In this document: piece by piece, positions 42,717 through 50,878 of the stretch
Numbering within the stretch: the stretch's first letter is position 1
Layout: the number at the start of each line of letters is the position of its first letter
Assembly: GCA_965221845.1 (NCBI GenBank)
Contig: OZ244919.1
Location: 2,480,001-2,544,000 of the forward strand
Length of the DNA: 64,000 nt
Direction of reading: 5' to 3'
From: JAJEFO01 sp965221845
GTDB taxonomy: Bacteria; Pseudomonadota; Alphaproteobacteria; Rhodobacterales; Rhodobacteraceae
Made by a program: the position numbers and the translations under genes
Notes under the pieces: model-generated
Database searches by the model: none
Told to the model about the DNA's origin: nothing
The model's input: the letters and a program-made list of their open reading frames with translations, nothing else

Positions 42717-43244
42717 TCATTCGCGCCTCGAACCCGAGGCCGCCCAAGCCCTTTGGGCGTCGGTCTCCACGGCACAGCGCCTGGCGGCACGAAGACGCGC
42801 GAGCGCCGCGTCGACGTCTTCGCCTGCCTCCACCATCAGTCTCAGAAGCGCCATTCCCGAACGCCCGCAACCGCCGAGGCAGTGCGCCAGGACACGGGCG
42901 CCCTGATCAAGGGCGCTGTGCGCCACCTCCGATGCCTCGGGCCAGAGCGCGCCGGTTTCGGAAGAGGGCGCGGCAATGTCGGTGACGGGCAGGTGTCGCC
43001 AGAGCACGCCGGCGGCGCCAAGTTTCGCGCCCATGGCCGATGCGCCCGCGAATTCGAGTTCGCGCCGGTCGGTCATCGTCAGGACAACGTCCGCGCCCCA
43101 GGAGACGATCGTCGCCAGATCTTCGGAAAGGTTCCCGCCCCGACCCGGCATCGGCGCGATGCCGATGATCCCGCGCCCAAGCGGCAGTTCAGCGATCACG
43201 AACCCATCCAACGCGATTCTTCCTGCTCGCTTGATCCCGGCCAT
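42717..43244 (-). CDS. Protein-tyrosine/dual-specificity phosphatase-like protein
   Basis: The 175-aa protein carries the phosphatase P-loop VLAHCLGGCGRSGMALLRLM (H-C-x5-R-S, about residue 127) with the general-acid region LPVTDIAAPS some 30 residues before it. ELPLGRGIIGIAPMPGRGGN at the N-terminus is typical of the bacterial cyclin-dependent-kinase-inhibitor-3-like DSP family. ATG 43244 is preferred; an upstream TTG at 43283 lacks support. It is divergent from dnaX and upstream of ffs on the same strand. Substrate unknown. Confidence 0.82.
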   Translation of the reverse strand: MAGIKRAGRIALDGFVIAELPLGRGIIGIAPMPGRGGNLSEDLATIVSWGADVVLTMTDRRELEFAGASAMGAKLGAAGVLWRHLPVTDIAAPSSETGALWPEASEVAHSALDQGARVLAHCLGGCGRSGMALLRLMVEAGEDVDAALARLRAARRCAVETDAQRAWAASGSRRE

Positions 43245-43369
43245 CGCCGGCGTCGCGTGACCCGCAGGCGGCGCGTCAGGCAACCATGCGGGAATCGCGG
43301 CCCAAGGCGAGTGTGGACCCTTGCCCCCGCACGGTCTACGCTCGCCCCGACCGATTCAGGCGCGATCCC

Positions 43370-45166
43370 ATGACCGACGGCACGGACATCGAATACCAGG
43401 TACTGGCACGGAAGTACCGCCCGGGGACCTTTGCCGACCTTGTCGGCCAGGACTCCATGGTGCGCACGCTCAGCAACGCCTTCAACGCCGACCGCATCGC
43501 CCAAGCCTTCATTCTCACGGGCATACGAGGCACCGGAAAGACCACAACGGCGCGGATCATTGCCAAGGGCATGAACTGCACGGGCCCGGACGGCGCAGGT
43601 GGCCCAACGGTCTCGCCTTGCGGCGCCTGCGAACACTGCAAGGCCATTGCACTGGGCAGGCATGTCGATGTTCTCGAGCTTGATGCGGCGTCGCGCACGG
43701 GCGTGAACGACATCCGCGAGATCATTGACAGCGTGCACTACCGCGCCGCCTCGGCCCGGTACAAGATCTACATCCTCGACGAAGTGCACATGCTTTCGAC
43801 AAGCGCCTTCAACGCGCTTCTGAAGACGCTGGAAGAGCCTCCGGCGCACGTCAAGTTCATATTCGCGACCACCGAGATCCGGAAGGTTCCGGTCACCGTC
43901 CTCTCACGATGCCAGCGCTTTGACCTGAGAAGGATCGAGCCCGAAACGATGATGGGGCTTCTCCGCCGAATTGCGGACGAGGAGAAAGCCAGGATCACCG
44001 ACGAGGCGCTGGCGCTCGTGACGCGCGCCGCAGAAGGGTCGGCGCGAGACGCGACATCGCTCCTCGACCAGGCGATCAGCGACCGAACCCGGGCGACTGA
44101 CGTGGACCAGGTGCGTTCCATGCTCGGGCTTGCAGACCGCGGCCGCGTCCTGGATCTCTTCGAGCTGATCATGACAGGCGATGCAGCCGGCGCCCTGACC
44201 GAGCTCTCGGCGCAGCGCTCCGACGGCGCCGACCCGATGGCGGTCCTTCGCGACATCGCGGAGATCACCCATTGGATCAGCGTCATCCGCATCACGCCGG
44301 AGGCGGTCAACGATCCCACGGTGGCGCCTGAGGAACGCGCCCGCGGCAGCGCGCTGGCCGGCAGGCTGCCCATGCCGGTCCTGACCCGGATGTGGCAGAT
44401 GGCGCTGAAGGCGCTGGAGGAGGCCGGGAACGCGCCCGATGCCATGATGGCCGCGGAAATGGCGGTGATCAGGATGACGCATGTCGCCGATCTCCCGACT
44501 CCGGGCGATCTCGTGGCGAAGCTGAAGGATCCCGGCTCCCTGTCCGTCCCGCCCGCGGCGCCGCCAACGCCGCCATCGTCGCGCGCCGAGGGCGGGGAAG
44601 GCGGTCCTGCGCCGGGGGGGCCGGGAGCGACGGCCATGGCAGGTCATGCCGCGACAACGGCCTCCTCCGGCGGAACCGCGGCCACGGCGGTCGCCTGTCC
44701 GGAGGGCGCCCGAACTCCGGACGGCGCCCTCGCCCGGTTCCCGACCTTCGCCCACGTGGTGGACCTGATACGCGCGAATCGCGAGATGAAGCTCTGCATC
44801 GAGGTGGAGGAGGGTCTGCGGCTGGTGTCCTACCGGCCCGGCCGCATCGAGTTCGAGCCCGGGCCGAAGGCGGCCCGCGACCTGGCGCAAAGGCTTGGCC
44901 GATGCCTGCAGGCCTGGACCGGCGTCCGGTGGGCGGTATCGGTGACGGCGTCGGGCGGCCAGCCCACGATTTCCGAAACGCGGAGCGCGGCGACCGACCG
45001 GATCAAGGCCGCCGCCGGCAAGAACAGGACGGTCGCCGCGATCCTGTCGGCCTTTCCGGACGCCCGCATCGGGGATCTCCAGACCGCCGAAGCCCTCTCC
45101 GCTTCCGCTGCCGGCAGCGCCCTCGATGAGGTCGAGGATGAACGGGACCCCTTCGAGGGGGGCTGA
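43370..45166 (+). CDS. dnaX: DNA polymerase III subunits gamma and tau
   Basis: The 598-aa clamp-loader ATPase has the N-terminal YQVLARKYRPGTFADLVGQD, Walker A GIRGTGKTTTARIIAKGMNC, a zinc module (NC...CGACEHC), Walker B YILDEVHMLSTSAFNALLK and sensor ATTEIRKVPVTVLSRCQRF. A Pro/Ala/Gly-rich linker (about residues 385-450) leads to the C-terminal tau domain that contacts the polymerase. ATG 43370 (MTDGTDIEYQVL) is the conserved start; an in-frame upstream start at 43286 is less likely. It heads dnaX-ybaB-recR. Confidence 0.95.
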   Translation: MTDGTDIEYQVLARKYRPGTFADLVGQDSMVRTLSNAFNADRIAQAFILTGIRGTGKTTTARIIAKGMNCTGPDGAGGPTVSPCGACEHCKAIALGRHVDVLELDAASRTGVNDIREIIDSVHYRAASARYKIYILDEVHMLSTSAFNALLKTLEEPPAHVKFIFATTEIRKVPVTVLSRCQRFDLRRIEPETMMGLLRRIADEEKARITDEALALVTRAAEGSARDATSLLDQAISDRTRATDVDQVRSMLGLADRGRVLDLFELIMTGDAAGALTELSAQRSDGADPMAVLRDIAEITHWISVIRITPEAVNDPTVAPEERARGSALAGRLPMPVLTRMWQMALKALEEAGNAPDAMMAAEMAVIRMTHVADLPTPGDLVAKLKDPGSLSVPPAAPPTPPSSRAEGGEGGPAPGGPGATAMAGHAATTASSGGTAATAVACPEGARTPDGALARFPTFAHVVDLIRANREMKLCIEVEEGLRLVSYRPGRIEFEPGPKAARDLAQRLGRCLQAWTGVRWAVSVTASGGQPTISETRSAATDRIKAAAGKNRTVAAILSAFPDARIGDLQTAEALSASAAGSALDEVEDERDPFEGG

Positions 45167-45504
45167 CTCCGCCTCTTTCGCCGGGGCGCAGGCTCATGAC
45201 GTCAACGCCCGGCCCGGCGGCGAACAGGAACATTCCCGGTCAATGAAGCGAAGCGGCGGGCCTTGGCGGCCCCGGACAAGGGCGAGCGGGTTGCCGCGAA
45301 CAGCCCGAACGGGACCGGTCAGGCGCCATCGCCGGGCGGATCCCCGATGCCGCGATGCAGGGACCCGTCACGTCGCAGGAAAGGGCCGGCGGTCAACGAC
45401 ATGCGATCCATGGCGATCGCCGAGACGGCCGGAGGGCGATTCTGGAAAGTCGCGGGAACCGCCGCTGCCAGGCGATGCGTCCTCGACGTCATCGCCATGG
45501 GGCC

Positions 45505-45533
45505 TTGCCGTGCAACGCTGCCCAAAATATCAA
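45505..45533 (+). promoter_or_regulatory. Candidate promoter upstream of ybaB
   Basis: TTGCCG (45505-45510), a 17-bp spacer and TATCAA (45528-45533) precede the ybaB start by 28 bp. The rest of the 395-bp dnaX-ybaB gap (45167-45561) has no recognisable gene, so ybaB and recR may have their own promoter. Confidence 0.4.
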
Positions 45534-45561
45534 TCGCGCAAGCGAAATCGGGAGAAATGAC

Positions 45562-45906
45562 ATGATCAAGCCCTTGGGCGCGCTTGGCGACATGGGAAAG
45601 ATGCTGAAGGCCGCGCAGGAAATGCAGTCCAAGATGGCCGCGCTTCAGGACGAGCTCGAGTCCACGACCGTCACCGGGGAGAGCGGCGCCGGGCTCGTCA
45701 GGGCCACGGCAACCGCCAAGGGCGGTCTCAAGGCGCTCGACATCGACCCCGCGATCTTCAACCCCGACGAAAAGGAAGTCGTTGAAGATCTGATAGTCGC
45801 CGCCGTCAAGGACGCCCAGGAAAAGGCCGCCGCGAAGGGTCAGGACGAGATGAGGAAGCTGACTGAAGGCATGGGCCTCCCTGCAGGCATGAAGCTGCCC
45901 TTCTGA
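45562..45906 (+). CDS. YbaB/EbfC family nucleoid-associated protein
   Basis: The 114-aa protein is a complete YbaB/EbfC domain: an N-terminal helix (LGDMGKMLKAAQEMQSKMAA), a beta-meander with GESGAGLVRATATAKGGLKALDIDP and C-terminal helices (VVEDLIVAAVKDAQEKAAAK, MRKLTEGMGLPAGMKLPF). It binds DNA as a dimer and is usually encoded between dnaX and recR, as here. GGAGAAA lies just before the ATG. Confidence 0.95.
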   Translation: MIKPLGALGDMGKMLKAAQEMQSKMAALQDELESTTVTGESGAGLVRATATAKGGLKALDIDPAIFNPDEKEVVEDLIVAAVKDAQEKAAAKGQDEMRKLTEGMGLPAGMKLPF

Positions 45907-46274
45907 TCCGGTGCCGCGACGCTCCATCCTGCGGACAGCCCTTCTGCCGGAGGTGGCGAACGCGCGCGACGGCAAGAGGGCCGGGCCGCGACGCGTTTCG
46001 CGGAACGCCATGCCGATGCCTCCGGCACGCGCGCGGCCGGCTTGCCTGGCGCCGGCACGCCTGCGGTCCTGCCGCTGCGCGTGTCCGGCCGGACCGTCAG
46101 CGCCCGACCCGTGCCTTCCTCGGCGGGCATGGTCGAATCGCTCCGCTCCGGGCCCGCGAACGGGCCGTGCCGACGTTGACGCGGTCCGACCTCCGGGAGA
46201 GCGGCCGGACTCGCTCGGACGTTCCGTGGGGCCGGCCTGAAAGTGCAGCGCGGCCGCCTTGCAGGAGAGGCACG
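45907..46274. other. Gene-free gap between ybaB and recR
   Basis: In most relatives ybaB and recR are nearly adjacent; here 368 bp separate them. No recognisable protein, RNA or repeat is visible on either strand. Confidence 0.45.
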
Positions 46275-46868
46275 ATGAAGGCGAATTCCGAGATCGAGAC
46301 CCTCATCGAGCTGATGGCCAAGCTGCCAGGGCTGGGTCCGCGGTCGGCCAGGCGTGCCGTGCTGCACCTGGTGCGCAGGCGGGCGCAGCAGATGGCGCCG
46401 CTTGCAGGCGCCATGGCGCGCGTCGCCGAGACGACGCGCGAGTGCGCGAGCTGCGGCAACATCGCGACAAGCGAGCGCTGCCCCATCTGCATGAGCGAAA
46501 GGCGCGCGAACGGAGAGCTTTGCGTCGTCGAGGATGTCGCCGACCTCTGGGCCATGGAGCGCGCCGGCGCGTTCAAGGGCCGCTACCACGTGCTCGGAGG
46601 CACGCTCTCGGCCCTCGATGCCATGGGCCCCGAAGAGCTCCGCATACCTGCCCTGATCGAGCGCGTTGCCGAGGAACGGATAGACGAGGTGATCCTGGCC
46701 TTGAACGCCACGGTGGAAGGCCAGACGACGGCACACTACGTCGCCGACCTGCTCAAGATGCGCGTGACCGTCACGTCCCTCGCCCAGGGCGTGCCGATCG
46801 GAGGCGAACTCGACTACCTGGACGACGGGACCATCGGCGCCGCCCTCCGGGCAAGGAAGGCGCTCTGA
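46275..46868 (+). CDS. recR: Recombination mediator protein RecR
   Basis: The 197-aa protein has the helix-hairpin-helix LMAKLPGLGPRSARRAVLHL, a zinc finger CASCGNIATSERCPIC (about residues 57-72) and a Toprim domain (LCVVEDVADLWAMERAGAFKGRYHVLGGTLSALDAMGP). The C-terminal TSLAQGVPIGGELDYLDDGT is the conserved Walker-B-like end. It works with RecF/RecO to load RecA at gaps. GGAGAGG precedes ATG 46275. Confidence 0.96.
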   Translation: MKANSEIETLIELMAKLPGLGPRSARRAVLHLVRRRAQQMAPLAGAMARVAETTRECASCGNIATSERCPICMSERRANGELCVVEDVADLWAMERAGAFKGRYHVLGGTLSALDAMGPEELRIPALIERVAEERIDEVILALNATVEGQTTAHYVADLLKMRVTVTSLAQGVPIGGELDYLDDGTIGAALRARKAL

Positions 46869-46911
46869 GAAACGCCGGCCGGGCCCGCTGTCGGCGTCCC
46901 GGGAAGTCAGT

Positions 46912-47682
46912 TCAGCTCTCGCCTTTGGTCTCGCCGCCCTCTCCGCCGTCGTCCGCGTCGCTGTCGGGCAAGTTGAAGAAGCTGTCGGCGTCGGGCACGT
47001 CCGAACCTTCGGCATCCTTGTCAGGCCTTTCGGACAGCGTGAAGGTCTCCAGCCCGGAGATGGCCGTGGGGATTCTCGGTTCCGGATCGGCGTGAAGCGA
47101 CTGCTCGGTCGAAACAAGCTTGCGGCGCTCCTCGTCCGTCATCACCGCGCCCTCGCTGGCCTTCCTGGCCGCCGCCTTGTGCACGGCCGCATCGAGCTCG
47201 GACTGCTTGCAGAGGCCCAGCGCCACGGGGTCGATCGGCTGGATGTTCGAGATGTTCCAGTGGCTTCGGTCACGAATCGACTGGATCGTGGGCTTCGTGG
47301 TTCCCACGAGCCTCGATATCTGTCCGTCCGCAAGCTCGGGATGGAACTTCACCAGCCACAGGATCGCCGCCGGACGGTCCTGCCGCTTGGACAGGGGCGT
47401 GTAGCGCGGGCCGCGACGCTTCTCCTCGCCGACGGCGGCCGGGTTGAACTTCAGCTGCAGCTTGTGCAGCGGATCCCTTTGCGCGGCGTCAATCTCCTCC
47501 TCGGTCAGCTGGTTGTTGGCGATCGGGTCGAATCCCCTGACGCCCGCCGCCACGTCACCGTCGGCAATGCCCTGCACTTCCAGTTCGTGCAGTCCGCAGA
47601 AATCCGCGATCTGCTTGAACGTGATCGTGGTGTTGTCCGCCAGCCAGACCGCCGTCGCCTTGGCCATGATGGGCTTGTTCAT
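46912..47682 (-). CDS. DUF1013 cell-cycle transcriptional regulator (TrcR-type)
   Basis: The 256-aa protein matches the alphaproteobacterial DUF1013 family (TrcR). MAKATAVWLADNTTITFKQI and ADFCGLHELEVQGIADGDVA form an N-terminal HTH-like part, and RRGPRYTPLSKRQDRPAAILWLVKFHPELADGQISRLVGTT (about 88-128) a second DNA-binding segment. The C-terminus is acidic and disordered (DADSFFNLPDSDADDGG). ATG 47682 has an AGGAGGTC ribosome-binding site; the ORF extension upstream is not supported. TrcR was described as an RNA-polymerase-associated cell-cycle factor in alphaproteobacteria; function here is by homology. Confidence 0.9.
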   Translation of the reverse strand: MNKPIMAKATAVWLADNTTITFKQIADFCGLHELEVQGIADGDVAAGVRGFDPIANNQLTEEEIDAAQRDPLHKLQLKFNPAAVGEEKRRGPRYTPLSKRQDRPAAILWLVKFHPELADGQISRLVGTTKPTIQSIRDRSHWNISNIQPIDPVALGLCKQSELDAAVHKAAARKASEGAVMTDEERRKLVSTEQSLHADPEPRIPTAISGLETFTLSERPDKDAEGSDVPDADSFFNLPDSDADDGGEGGETKGES

Positions 47683-47939
47683 TTCTCGACCTCCTGACAA
47701 GTCGCGGCCACGCCGGGAAATCGGCTGGCCCGGCCGGACCCGCTCCTCGAATTCGGGGATTGGCACGTCATATAGACCCGCGCGGCGCCGGAGAAAAGGG
47801 ACAATCGCCGGCGCCTCGGTCCGCCCATTTCGGCCCGGGGACGGGATTGCGGCAGCAAGACGCGGTCCGACGCAGGCGCCGCCCGAGACCGCGCCGCCCG
47901 ATCCCTGCGATGGCAGGGGAGCGTGCCGGCGGCCGGCTA

Positions 47940-47965
47940 GTATCCCAGCCTCATTGAATTGCCGG
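47940..47965 (+). repeat. IS630 left terminal inverted repeat
   Basis: 26 bp, starting GTATCCCAGCC, identical in inverse orientation to 49199-49224. The transposase stop codon (47951-47953) lies inside it. Confidence 0.95.
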
Positions 47966-49092
47966 GTATAGGGACTTCAGCCTGATCCGGGCGTCCTCGG
48001 TCCTGAACCGCCAGTCGACGGGTTGCGCCGAGCCGTTGCGGTGCCGCTGCCATGCGGCGACCTCGCGCACCATCGTCCCCCGGTCCGGGATCCGGCGGTC
48101 GAGGCACTGCCGGGAGAGGACGTTGATCTCGATCTCGGCCATGTTGAGCCAGGAGCCGTGCTTCGGCGTATGGTGGACCTCGAAACGGTCGGCAAGGCGC
48201 GACGCCTCCGCCGGCTCGAAGGCCTCGTAGAGCGTCGACAGCCTGTGGGTGTTGAGGTTGTCCATCACGAGCACGATCCTCCTGCCGGGGAAGTGGACGT
48301 CGGCGAGGTCCTTCAGCACCCCGGCGAAGTCCCGCTTCGTGCGGCGGTCGGTGACCTCCACATGGCGCCAGGCGTCCAGTGGGGCGTAGACCATGAACAG
48401 GTTGGCCGTTCCGTTGCGCTCGTACTCGAAGTCGTATGCCGCCGGCCGCCCGGGGCGGGTCGGCAGCGGCGTCCGCGTCTCCTTCGTCTGCTGCTTCGAC
48501 GTCTCGTCGAGGCATACCAGGACGGTGTCGTCGTCGAAGTCGCGGGCGTAGGTCTTCAGCACGTCCTCCATGGCGGCGACGAATTCGGCGTTCGCCTTCG
48601 GCGGGATGCACCAGCATTCCTTAAGCCAGGGCTTGATGCCGTTTTTTCTGGCGCCTGCCGGACCGTCTCCCGGCCGATGCCGTCGACGACCTCCAGCTCC
48701 ACCAGCCGGTCGGCCAGCAGCTTCAGGGTCCATCGCGCCTGCCCCTCGGGAGGCTCCGAGCAGGCCAGCATCGCCAGCGTCGCCTGGCCCTCCCCGTCGA
48801 GCCGGGGCCTCCTGCGGTTCTCCTGGACCTTGCGGTCAAGGGCCGCGTCAAGGCCCTCCATGACGCACTGCCTGCGCGTCCGCTCCGCCGTCGCCACGCT
48901 GACCTCAAGCGCGTCCGCGATCCGCGCGTCGGTCCAGCCGCCGTTCGGACGGCCCTCGTCGGCCAGCAGCAGGACATGCGCCCGCCTGCGCCGTTCCTTC
49001 GAACCCCCGCCGCCGTCGACGATGTCCTTCAGCCGCGTGCGCTCGTGCGCCTCGAGCCGCACCCTGTAGATCTTCCTGCCTGCCTGTTCCAT
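47951..49092 (-). CDS. IS630 family transposase (two frames joined by -1 frameshift)
   Basis: The first frame (49092 to about 48643) gives an N-terminal HTH part: RLKDIVDGGGGSKERRRRAH, WTDARIADALEVSVATAERTR and WTLKLLADRLVELEVV. The second frame (about 48649 to 47951) carries the DDE domain: NGIKPWLKECWCIPPKANAE, first Asp in LVCLDETSKQQ, second Asp in IVLVMDNLNTH and Glu in SWLNMAEIEINVL. The frames overlap at an A6 run (minus strand GAAAAAAC, 48648-48641). A -1 slip there gives the canonical sequence KNGIKPW, so programmed frameshifting is likely, as in other IS630 elements; otherwise the gene is broken. Confidence 0.88.
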
Positions 49093-49198
49093 CCCTGTTC
49101 CGCCCCTGATATGCCCCCTGACGCCACCCAGGGTGGCCGGAAGGTCTGTTGTCCAATGTTGCGGTCGGGAGCGTAACCCGTCCCGGGCAGGGATGGAA

Positions 49199-49224
49199 CC
49201 GGCAATTCAATGAGGCTGGGATAC
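49199..49224 (-). repeat. IS630 right terminal inverted repeat
   Basis: 26 bp, inverse copy of 47940-47965 without mismatch, followed by the duplicated TA at 49225-49226. Confidence 0.95.
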
Positions 49225-49913
49225 TAGTTGCCGGACTCCCATCGCCCCGGCAGGTCCGGGCCTTGCCGGCCGAACGGGGAGGCGAGCCGCTCGAGGAGCG
49301 CGGCCTGCACGTCCATGAACGGCTTCGTGAACGGATTCTGCCGCAGCCTTCCCTTCAGGGCCTCGATTTGCATGACCTCGTCGATCCTGCGATCGATGAA
49401 TGCGCCCGTTGCCGCGTGACCCGGGCTGTCGTCGCCCAGCCAGTAGAGCAGCGCCGATCCGAAAACCCCGGACAGCGTCGCGCGCTTCGTGTACCAGTTG
49501 ACGTCGCGCGACGTGTCGCCGAGCGCGTTCCAGATCATGCTGGAAGTCTCCCAGACCAGCTTCGCGCCTTCCGGCGCGTGGACCGGCACGGCAAGGAAGG
49601 CCGCCGTGCGCCGCGCCACCGGCGGGTCCGGCATCGCCTCGATCCTGAACTTCAGGGCCGCGGCCACCCTGTCGCGAAACCTCAGCGATTCCAGGTCCGC
49701 CTTTGCGAGGCGCTCCTTCATCGCGTCGTCGCCCCTTCGGTGAAGCGCCGCCACGAGATCGAGGGGCCCTCGCGGCGCCATCGCCCTTGCGTCCGCCTCG
49801 CTCAGCCCCGCATCTTCCGCCGCAGCCGCCAAGGTGGCTGCGGACCAGCCGTCGAAGGCGACATGCCCGAGGGCGGCGTCCAGCAGCGCATCCATATCGG
49901 GTGCTCCTGACAT
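49224..49913 (-). CDS. COQ9-like family protein
   Basis: The 229-aa protein matches the alphaproteobacterial COQ9 family encoded divergently from rpsU: MDALLDAALGHVAFDGWSAA at the N-terminus (TetR-like fold), DVNWYTKRATLSGVFGSALL near residue 140 and a C-terminal FIDRRIDEVMQIEALK. COQ9 binds lipid precursors in ubiquinone synthesis. ATG 49913 is supported by GGAGAG five bases upstream. The last codon is AAC followed by a TAG whose G comes from the end of the inserted IS630; before insertion the stop was also TAG, so the protein is unchanged. Confidence 0.88.
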   Translation of the reverse strand: MSGAPDMDALLDAALGHVAFDGWSAATLAAAAEDAGLSEADARAMAPRGPLDLVAALHRRGDDAMKERLAKADLESLRFRDRVAAALKFRIEAMPDPPVARRTAAFLAVPVHAPEGAKLVWETSSMIWNALGDTSRDVNWYTKRATLSGVFGSALLYWLGDDSPGHAATGAFIDRRIDEVMQIEALKGRLRQNPFTKPFMDVQAALLERLASPFGRQGPDLPGRWESGN

Positions 49914-50019
49914 GAGTCTCTCCGGCATCTGCCTGTGGACAAGCGTGGCGGCCCTTGCTATTGGGGCCGTCCGCTTCGGATTCTGCGCAACCCTAACTCG
50001 GAAAGGCGGTAAAGGCCAC

Positions 50020-50226
50020 ATGCAGGTCAGCGTTCGCGACAACAACGTAGATCAGGCGCTCCGTGCGCTGAAAAAGAAGCTCCAGCGAGAAGGCGTCTTC
50101 CGCGAGATGAAGCTTCGGCAGCACTTCGAGAAACCCAGCGAAAGGCGCGCGCGCGAAAGGGCGGAAGCGATTCGCCGCTTCCGCAAGCTGGCGCGGAAGA
50201 AAGCCCAGCGCGAAGGCCTCCTGTGA
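50020..50226 (+). CDS. rpsU: 30S ribosomal protein S21
   Basis: The 68-aa basic protein reads MQVSVRDNNVDQALRALKKK, LQREGVFREMKLRQHFEKPS and then an Arg/Lys-rich helix, the canonical S21. ATG 50020 is the family start, with AAAGG upstream. The promoter must lie in the 106 bp shared with the divergent COQ9-like gene. Confidence 0.97.
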   Translation: MQVSVRDNNVDQALRALKKKLQREGVFREMKLRQHFEKPSERRARERAEAIRRFRKLARKKAQREGLL

Positions 50227-50655
50227 GCCTGGCCACGGGGCGTTCCGTGGCGCCGGACACGAGGCCTCCCTCCATCCCGCGCGTCCCGCCCCCTGTGCCG
50301 GCCGGCCGGTCCGCAGGAACGGCACGCGCGGACGCAGCCTGACGCCTGTCATGCCCTGAACGCGTCGGTCGGGCTGTCGCGCCGGGACGGCCCGGGCGGA
50401 CGCCGTTCTTCGGGACCGGACTCTCCGCCCTCCGCACGGGTCGCCCGCCCTGTCCTCTCGACCGCCATCCCGGGCCTCCCCGCGCCCCAATGGCATTCGG
50501 ACAGAGCCGGGCTTTGCGGGTGACAGTTTCTCGTCGTGCAACCCGTTGACAGGGAGCGGCTTTCCCGCGCCGGCACCTTTTCTTCGAAAGCCGCCCGGCA
50601 AGCCGCCGCCGATTCGCATGCTGTCGTCAGGGCGCCGATGCGGGAGCCGTCCAAT
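50227..50655. other. Intergenic region without a recognisable gene
   Basis: Downstream of rpsU no recognisable protein, RNA or repeat is seen over about 430 bp on either strand. Together with the fragment that follows, it looks like decayed sequence between rpsU and pheT. Confidence 0.4.
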
Positions 50656-50830
50656 GGACCAGCGGATCACCGACATGAAGTCGGCCGCCGCGTGACCCGG
50701 CGCCGGATCGCGGACATCCGGGAGACGGTCGGGCTCTTTCCCGACGACAGCCGCAACGATCTGGCGAAGACGGTCTGCGAGCGCCCTGGCTGGAGGACGG
50801 CGAGGGGCCCGCGTCCGCCGGCCCTCTCCC
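50656..50830 (+). pseudogene. Fragment resembling the N-terminus of DUF4338 (DruA-like)/transposase proteins
   Basis: One frame reads GRRVTRRRIADIRETVGLFP and then DDSRNDLAKTVCERPGWRTA. This matches the pattern GRxxTxxEIxxIRxLIAxxPxxxRxxLSxxVCExxxWRxxxG seen at the N-terminus of DUF4338-containing proteins and related transposases. The match ends at once; no DUF4338 core or DDE domain follows before pheT. I regard it as a short remnant. Confidence 0.4.
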
Positions 50831-50878
50831 GGTCCGGGGCGCCGCCACCGCACAGGCGGGCGGGCGCAGGGAAGCTCC

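Larger units (their letters stand above)
47940..49224 (-). mobile_element. IS630-family insertion sequence, intact, 1285 bp
   Basis: Both ends are perfect 26-bp inverted repeats (47940-47965 and 49199-49224) starting GTATCCCAGCCTCATTG. They are flanked by TA on each side (47938-47939 and 49225-49226), the standard IS630 target duplication. Inside is a two-frame DDE transposase on the minus strand. The insertion lies exactly at the TA of the TAG stop of the COQ9-like gene; the terminal G of the element restores the stop. Perfect ends suggest a recent, possibly active insertion. Confidence 0.95.

Noticed and set aside
44614..44620. G7 run in the Pro-rich linker of dnaX as a programmed frameshift site (gamma subunit)
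   Set aside because: The -1 frame stays open to about 45129, so it would not give a short gamma protein, and no downstream stimulatory structure or upstream Shine-Dalgarno-like element was evident.
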